DNA from: Anaerocolumna sp.
Lineage (GTDB): Bacteria > Bacillota > Clostridia > Lachnospirales > Lachnospiraceae
DNA length: 64,000 nt
Direction of reading: 5' to 3'
Assembly: GCA_029256035.1 (NCBI GenBank)
Contig: JAQSYR010000001.1
Coordinates: forward strand, 31,499 to 95,498
The position numbers were made by a program, and so were the translations under genes. This document shows positions 59,448 to 64,000 of the stretch, one piece after another (positions within the stretch are counted from its first letter, which is position 1; every line of letters begins with the position of its first letter). The notes beneath the pieces were generated by a model. The model saw only the letters and a list, made by a program, of their open reading frames with translations. It had not been told where the DNA came from and did no database searches.

Positions 59448-62057
59448 ATGGACAAACAACAATTTGTATTAGCGAAAATACCATTAAAATTAATAATAAA
59501 ACATTCATATAATGTGGAAATATCCAAAGATGATGAGGTAGATTATCTTATTGCACAAAGTAATTCTATTCTGTTTGACCAGATAGAAAGAATACGTGGA
59601 AGTTTTTCAGAAAGAATAAATGAGTTTATATTAGTTGAAGCACCAAAGAATCCAAAGACCGAGAATGAATTAAGATATGTTCTGAACAATGGTTTTACTT
59701 ATAACGGAGTAAACTATGTTAGATTTGGTAAATCTGCATCTCAAGGCAAAGATGGAATAACTGCGTTTTGCGATGCTAATATTTACGAAGAATTATTTAT
59801 GGTTACTCAAATGGACGTTGAAATAGATGAATGTGTTATTTCAAAATATGAAGCACAAAGATGTCTCCCTTTCAGTTCTTGTACTTTAATTAAAGACAAA
59901 TTACCATATATTGTTGTAATTGGAGAATATAAAAAAGTTTTAGAAGATCAATATATTAGATATGTAGTTGAAAAAGATAAAGAATATACTGATGAAGAAA
60001 CTGGTGAGGTGAAAAAATATAAAGCAAGAGAAATTGACGAAGGTTATCATTCTATTGAATTATCTCCGTTTGACGGATGTGGATGTCATTCAAGAAAAGT
60101 AAGTGAAATGGCAAAGACAGCTCTAGGACTAGATTATATTCCAATTGGACTACAAATTAGACTTCCATTCTTTAAGGGTTATTCTGTTGAGTTTGAAGAT
60201 TTCAATATTTATTTAAAATATGTTTTAGGAACAACTGAAATACCTGATATCTTTGGAAATATGCATAATGTTGATGATATTGATTGTCTATGGAATATTT
60301 CAATGTTTAAAGGGTTTGGTATATTTAAAAATAAATATGGTTCTGACGGATGGAATAAGTATCTTGAAACAATTGAGAAATATCAATTCAAATTAGGTGT
60401 TAGTAAATACAGTCACCATTTAAAAGATATTAATTTAATGACAAAAATGAATTTTCAATATTTACAATGCCTTGATTTATGGAATGATAAATATATTAAA
60501 CAATTTGAAGAAAAAAATTATAAGAATTATAATATTTTAGATCCAGAAAACGAAGGGAAAATGATTAAAATTGCAAAATATTCAACTGATTTATGTGAAA
60601 AAATTATAAAAGGAGATAAATTTTATACATATAAGTTTTTAGGTATTAATGATACAGATAGATATGAAGCTGAAGGAAAATATCTTGAAGCAGCATTAAT
60701 AAATGATGTAATGCTAAAAGATCCAGCAGTAAAACAATATATACATCGTAAATTAAAGAAAACAATAAACGATATGAAGTATGGAAAAATTTATTCAGAT
60801 GGATTTTACCATACGGTTGTTGGGGATATGATAGGATATTTAGAATATGCTTCTGGCAAAGAACCTGTTGGTTGTTTAAAAGCGAAAGAATTTTACTGTG
60901 ATACAATTAGAAAAGGAAAAGTATTATCTTTCCGTAGTCCACTGGTTTGTCCTTCTGAAGTAAATGATGTAAACATTGTGGAAAATGAAATAACAAATAA
61001 ATGGTTTAGTAATTTTAAAGACCAAGACGTTGTAATGATTAATATGTATGATTTGTCTGCCCCACAACAAGGGGGTATGGATGAGGACGGGGATGCCATA
61101 AAATTAGATATAAACCCAATCATTGTATCGTCTAAAATTGATAAACCAATAATAATAGACATTGAAGATAAAGTAACTGCAAAAGTAAAAAAATACAATA
61201 AAGACAATATTACAGATTATGAAGTTAATAGTAGAGATAATCGTATAGGAGAAATTACAAATGTTGCAACGAGCATTCGCAACATGTACACTACTGATGC
61301 AAAATGGAAAAAGATATATGATGATTATGTTTCGTTGCTTAGAATATTTCAAGGAAAAGAAATTGATTTTCAGAAAACTGGAGTTAGGTGGCAAATGAAT
61401 AAAGGATTGAGAAGATTTCTAAAACAACTACCATTTTTCTTGATGTATAACTATCCAAAAAAAATGAATACATATTACAAGTTAAAACGTCACAATAAAT
61501 CAATTCAAGACGATGCCGATAAAGTTGAATTAAATGCTTACCACTCTCCTTCTCCTATGAATGAACTTGCAGATTATATTGACACATGGGAAAAGAAAAA
61601 AATAGTTTGGGATAGAAATGTCGTTGATACTAGATGTTTAATTCTTAATAGTAAATTTGAATTAAATGACAAAAGAATAATAAATAATATTAAACATCTA
61701 ATTAATGAGTTTGCTGACAAGTGGCGTGAAATGATTAATGAAAAATCTTCTAAACAAACTGAATGTGAATATAATCAATCTCAAATATTAATAAATCAGT
61801 ACAAAAAGAAATTATCTGAAATTGTTACAGATGAAGAAATCCTAGCCAATTATGTTATTAAAGTATCTTATTCAAATATGTCAATAAGCAAGGTATTGGC
61901 TTGGAATGGATATGGAGATTATATTATCAAAAATCTTAAAGAAAATACTCCTGAGAAAAAACGTACTATGATTGTAGAAACACCATATAAAACCGAATAT
62001 AGTTATGAATATTTGGGGAAATATTATGAATTATGGGATGGTGAAAAGAATGTATGA
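59448..62057 (+). CDS. yonO: YonO/QDE-1-like single-subunit RNA polymerase
   Basis: 869 residues. The catalytic signature is QQGGMDEDGDAIKL, with Asp545/547/549 as the D-x-D-G-D metal-binding triad of double-psi beta-barrel RNA polymerases. SFRSPLVCPSEVNDVNI (~505-520) matches the preceding 'R.P..P.D' block. Length and layout fit the SPbeta YonO enzyme, a one-chain DNA-dependent RNA polymerase related to eukaryotic RNA-silencing polymerases, which transcribes late phage genes. Ribosome site AGGGGGAT. It would let this phage transcribe a gene class that host polymerase does not read. Confidence 0.85.
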   Translation: MDKQQFVLAKIPLKLIIKHSYNVEISKDDEVDYLIAQSNSILFDQIERIRGSFSERINEFILVEAPKNPKTENELRYVLNNGFTYNGVNYVRFGKSASQGKDGITAFCDANIYEELFMVTQMDVEIDECVISKYEAQRCLPFSSCTLIKDKLPYIVVIGEYKKVLEDQYIRYVVEKDKEYTDEETGEVKKYKAREIDEGYHSIELSPFDGCGCHSRKVSEMAKTALGLDYIPIGLQIRLPFFKGYSVEFEDFNIYLKYVLGTTEIPDIFGNMHNVDDIDCLWNISMFKGFGIFKNKYGSDGWNKYLETIEKYQFKLGVSKYSHHLKDINLMTKMNFQYLQCLDLWNDKYIKQFEEKNYKNYNILDPENEGKMIKIAKYSTDLCEKIIKGDKFYTYKFLGINDTDRYEAEGKYLEAALINDVMLKDPAVKQYIHRKLKKTINDMKYGKIYSDGFYHTVVGDMIGYLEYASGKEPVGCLKAKEFYCDTIRKGKVLSFRSPLVCPSEVNDVNIVENEITNKWFSNFKDQDVVMINMYDLSAPQQGGMDEDGDAIKLDINPIIVSSKIDKPIIIDIEDKVTAKVKKYNKDNITDYEVNSRDNRIGEITNVATSIRNMYTTDAKWKKIYDDYVSLLRIFQGKEIDFQKTGVRWQMNKGLRRFLKQLPFFLMYNYPKKMNTYYKLKRHNKSIQDDADKVELNAYHSPSPMNELADYIDTWEKKKIVWDRNVVDTRCLILNSKFELNDKRIINNIKHLINEFADKWREMINEKSSKQTECEYNQSQILINQYKKKLSEIVTDEEILANYVIKVSYSNMSISKVLAWNGYGDYIIKNLKENTPEKKRTMIVETPYKTEYSYEYLGKYYELWDGEKNV

Positions 62058-62880
62058 TATATCTGATAAGTTCTTATATGAAATATTAGATGATTATAAA
62101 GAAACAATAATAGACAAAGAAAAAGATGACATAATAAAAGAATTTATGAAACTAATATGGTCTAGTAAAAATAAGCGAAGCACATATAAGAAGGACATAA
62201 GATTTTCTGTGTCAAAGTCATTATTAAGTACAGAAATAGGACAAATTTTTAATACATATTCCGATGTGAGTTATATAACATATCGTTCCATGACAAAAGA
62301 TACTGATTTTGTTAGTTTAATTAGACAAAAGATAAATAATATTTATACTAATCTGTGCGATGGAAATGTTTGTTTGAAAAAAGAATATATGGATTTGATT
62401 AAGCAACCAAAGCAAATGTATTATAGATGGAAGTCTGGAGAAGAATATGATGTTACTACTCTCACATCACAAATTGATAATATTATTGCTGATTCAATAA
62501 ACGTAAAAGAAAAATATGCAAAGCAGAAAATGAATATCAGTTGGAATGCTTACAAGAAATTAATTGCACCATATTTCAAAAGGATGTTTGAAAACTTTGT
62601 ACCACTTGAAGATTTTGAAGATAAAAGTCATCTTACGATTGATATAAATACTTGGAATGAGGATAATTTTGCTATAGCTTACTTATGTAAAGGATTGGAT
62701 GGGTATATGAGAAACTATCAAAAGGAATATTATGGGGTAAAACGAAATAAACCAATAAAAAGATGTTTGTGTTGTGGAGATATAATGTATGACAAAGACA
62801 AAACAAAGCCACATAAGTACTGTGATAAGTGTAAAAAAGAAATAAAAAACATTAAAAATAAGTCATATTATAGCAATTAG
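62050..62880 (+). CDS. Protein encoded with the RNA polymerase, C-terminal zinc knuckle
   Basis: 276 residues from MYDISDKFLYEILDDY; its ATG overlaps the polymerase stop (ATGTATGA), so the two are translated together. Helical body, then CLCCGDIMYDKDKTKPHKYC and CDKCKKEIKN, a zinc finger. Tight coupling suggests a dedicated partner such as a specificity or elongation factor; this is inference. Confidence 0.7.
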   Translation: MYDISDKFLYEILDDYKETIIDKEKDDIIKEFMKLIWSSKNKRSTYKKDIRFSVSKSLLSTEIGQIFNTYSDVSYITYRSMTKDTDFVSLIRQKINNIYTNLCDGNVCLKKEYMDLIKQPKQMYYRWKSGEEYDVTTLTSQIDNIIADSINVKEKYAKQKMNISWNAYKKLIAPYFKRMFENFVPLEDFEDKSHLTIDINTWNEDNFAIAYLCKGLDGYMRNYQKEYYGVKRNKPIKRCLCCGDIMYDKDKTKPHKYCDKCKKEIKNIKNKSYYSN

Positions 62881-62919
62881 GAAATATCTTTTTAACTGTA
62901 ATACGCATAAACACTAGTT

Positions 62920-62948
62920 TTGTAGACTATTTTAATGTGTTATATATA
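62920..62948 (+). promoter_or_regulatory. Promoter of the large structured RNA
   Basis: TTGTAG (62920-62925), 17-bp spacer, TATATA (62943-62948). An AAATAATAATATACA element follows at ~62958. Predicted start near 62955. Confidence 0.6.
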
Positions 62949-62954
62949 CAGTAT

Positions 62955-63507
62955 AGGAAATAATAATATACATTGTACTCACAATCAAATAAGCTTTTTA
63001 ACGACTTTTAGTTTTCATATCATTCTCCATTCTTTGACGGATGGCGCACTTACGTACCGTAGGTGAGCTGTCCAATGTCAAAGAAACAAGTTTCACAATG
63101 TACTCAACATTGTTTGTTACAATATGGTGTTTCGCTACCAGCAAACAAAATGCGATATTTTAATTAATTGGTTCTAACGTGCATGGGAAGTTAGAGTAAA
63201 TGTGGTTAATCGTGTGATAACACATGAGCGTAAAACAGCCAATTTCAGATTATTAAAAGAAGAAATTTCTCGTAATGTGACTCTAAAAAATTGTAATGAT
63301 TATTGAGGATAGAACAGGCTGCTATCGCTCCTATGTTTACCATAGGTCTTAAAGAGATGTGGAAATGTCACTCCACCAATAATCATTATCAACATTAATT
63401 AACATGCTATGTTACGCAAATCATTGAGTTTTATCTCCGTGAATGACGGGACATTAATTTAGAATATCGTTCATGTGTAAATAGACCGTCTAAGTTGCGG
63501 TCTTTTA
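62955..63507 (+). ncRNA. ~550-nt ornate non-coding RNA (ROOL/GOLLD-like candidate)
   Basis: No coding frame; richer in G/C than the flanks. Nested pairing is dense: TTCTTTGAC/GTCAAAGAA (63030-63038/63077-63085) enclosing CACTTACG/CGTAGGTG; ACAATGT/ACATTGT (~63096); TGGTG/TACCA; CTAAC/GTTAG (~63175); a 12-bp stem TAATGATTATTG/CAATAATCATTA (63294-63305/63377-63388) enclosing CCTATG/CATAGG; and TGAATGA/TCGTTCA (~63440). Own promoter and terminator, directly before a tRNA gene. ROOL and GOLLD are phage-borne RNAs of 500-800 nt found next to tRNAs, so this is the best fit; family membership was not tested. Confidence 0.7.
63483..63507 (+). terminator. Intrinsic terminator of the structured RNA
   Basis: AGACCG (63483-63488)/CGGTCT (63498-63503) with a 9-nt loop, then TTTTATTATATTT. 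Ends 8 bp before the tRNA, so the tRNA may depend on read-through or its own start. Confidence 0.8.
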
Positions 63508-63515
63508 TTATATTT

Positions 63516-63588
63516 GCTTCAATAGCTCAATTGGCAGAGCATCTGCCTTGTAAGCAGTGGGTTCACAGTTCAAGTCTGTGTTGAAGCT
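63516..63588 (+). tRNA. tRNA-Thr (anticodon TGT)
   Basis: Seven-bp acceptor GCTTCAA/TTGAAGC; D arm GCTCAATTGGCAGAGC; anticodon loop CTTGTAA with TGT at 63549-63551 reading ACA; T arm CACAG-TTCAAGT-CTGTG. One T-T mismatch at the top of the anticodon stem. CCA is not encoded. ACA is a frequent Thr codon in an AT-rich genome. Confidence 0.9.
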
Positions 63589-63589
63589 T

Positions 63590-63610
63590 GAGGGTTTGAT
63601 TATGGCTCAG
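63590..63610 (+). other. Short match to the 5' end of 16S rRNA
   Basis: GAGGGTTTGATTATGGCTCA plus G equals the start of bacterial 16S rRNA (AGAGTTTGATYMTGGCTCAG) at all but one position, beginning 1 nt after the tRNA. Similarity stops at 63610. May be chance, a mimic, or a recombination scar. Confidence 0.55.
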
Positions 63611-63745
63611 AAATGTATACACCATCCTTTCTGGTCAATACAGTATAGCTTAAAGGTAAAGCGTGTCTTATGACAAGATTGTATATCAAAAGTACATACT
63701 GTAATCTCTTCTACGGAAGAAAATTTATTAAAGAAAGAAGGATTT

Positions 63746-63913
63746 ATTATTAAGCCAATTAGAAAAGACGAAGCTAAGTATTTACGTTTCGAAGGATTTG
63801 ACAAGTATGTTCACAACGGTAATAAAAACAGAAAGTACCACAGTTATTTCGTAGTAGAAAGTAAAAAGGTTTTAAAAGTTTTAGAAAAATATCGTAATGA
63901 TATTAAGAAATAA
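63746..63913 (+). CDS. Small conserved-type protein with apparent ATT start
   Basis: Reads IKPIRKDEAKYLRFEGFDKY ... YHSYFVVESKKVLKVLEKYR, TAA at 63911. The 'I..K..A.YL...G........Y.VES...L..LE.YR' pattern is common in small phage proteins, so the frame is real. No ATG/GTG/TTG exists; AGAAGG is followed by ATT ATT (63746, 63749). The frame is open further upstream to a TGA, with an ATA as another option. Confidence 0.5.
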   Translation: MIKPIRKDEAKYLRFEGFDKYVHNGNKNRKYHSYFVVESKKVLKVLEKYRNDIKK

Positions 63914-63953
63914 TAATACAATCAAAAAAATACTATAGAAAGATGGTGGACTA

Positions 63954-64000
63954 ATGGAATATAAATTATTCCTAGATACAAATGCACTATTAAATTTACA
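63954..64000 (+). CDS. PIN-domain protein (5' part; continues past window)
   Basis: ATG behind GAAAGATGG. MEYKLFLDTNALLNL is the N-terminal strand of a PIN nuclease domain with the first catalytic Asp. Large phages often have PIN or PIN-PhoH proteins here. Only 15 codons are visible. Confidence 0.6.
   Translation, partial: MEYKLFLDTNALLNL

Noticed and set aside
62881..63515. Group I or group II intron before the tRNA
   Set aside because: Could not find the P3-P7 core, a terminal omega-G context or a domain V hairpin, and there is no split gene on either side.
1..64000. CRISPR arrays or cas genes
   Set aside because: No regularly spaced identical repeats of 23-37 bp and no Cas proteins other than TnpB.

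Overview
This window is a very AT-rich, densely packed piece of a large double-stranded DNA phage (or plasmid-like prophage) of a Clostridia-type Firmicute, plausibly a Lachnospiraceae or other gut relative. The evidence is strong AAAGGAGG-type ribosome sites, TTGACA/TATAAT promoters with 17-bp spacers, dozens of tiny Cys-rich or acidic phage proteins, and a set of phage replication genes. No capsid, tail or lysis genes are present, so this is the early/replication half of a bigger genome. Several features point to an SPbeta-like lifestyle: a YonO/QDE-1-type single-subunit RNA polymerase, a catalytically dead tyrosine-recombinase-fold protein resembling the MrpR repressor, a phage DnaE polymerase with an intein, and a genuine tyrosine recombinase.

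Layout. Positions 1-54.8 kb are all read from the minus strand, in operons that start at well-formed promoters at about 54.9, 54.15, 51.65, 50.7, 46.85, 44.7, 38.0, 37.35, 34.3, 31.1, 21.6 and 4.5 kb. Reading in the direction of transcription: 54.8-38 kb holds small genes, a MerR-type regulator, a tyrosine recombinase and a 16-bp site identical to the bacterial parS consensus (47457-47472). 37.8-35 kb holds a MazF-like toxin, a DndB/DGQHR-like protein and the MrpR-like regulator. 34.3-21.6 kb holds small genes plus a macrodomain protein, an RNA ligase with a broken homing endonuclease at its 5' end, a TnpB nuclease and a radical-SAM enzyme. 21.6-2.4 kb is the replication module (SSB-like protein, AAA ATPase, DnaB-type helicase, primase, RecB-like nuclease, DnaE, RecD-like helicase, NAD-dependent DNA ligase), interrupted by free-standing homing endonucleases. 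2.4-0 kb holds more small genes.

From 55.0 to 57.0 kb there is about 2 kb without genes. It carries six DnaA-box-like 9-mers, a stem-loop with direct repeats and two ~120-bp diverged repeats, and is the likely replication origin. Transcription diverges from it. The plus-strand operon (57.0-62.9 kb) encodes a replication-initiator-like protein, small proteins and the RNA polymerase. It is followed by a ~550-nt highly structured RNA with its own promoter and terminator, immediately upstream of a tRNA-Thr gene. That arrangement recalls the large phage RNAs ROOL and GOLLD.

Two genome-wide oddities stand out. First, a 17-nt mirror-symmetric A/T element (TGTTTATTATTATTTGT) sits 3-17 bp upstream of most -35 boxes, and its orientation flips with the direction of transcription. 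Second, about ten genes have a good ribosome site but no ATG/GTG/TTG behind it; the expected position holds ATA, ATT or ACG. Coordinates, translations, motifs and repeats were read directly from the sequence. Family assignments are from recognised motifs, not database searches.
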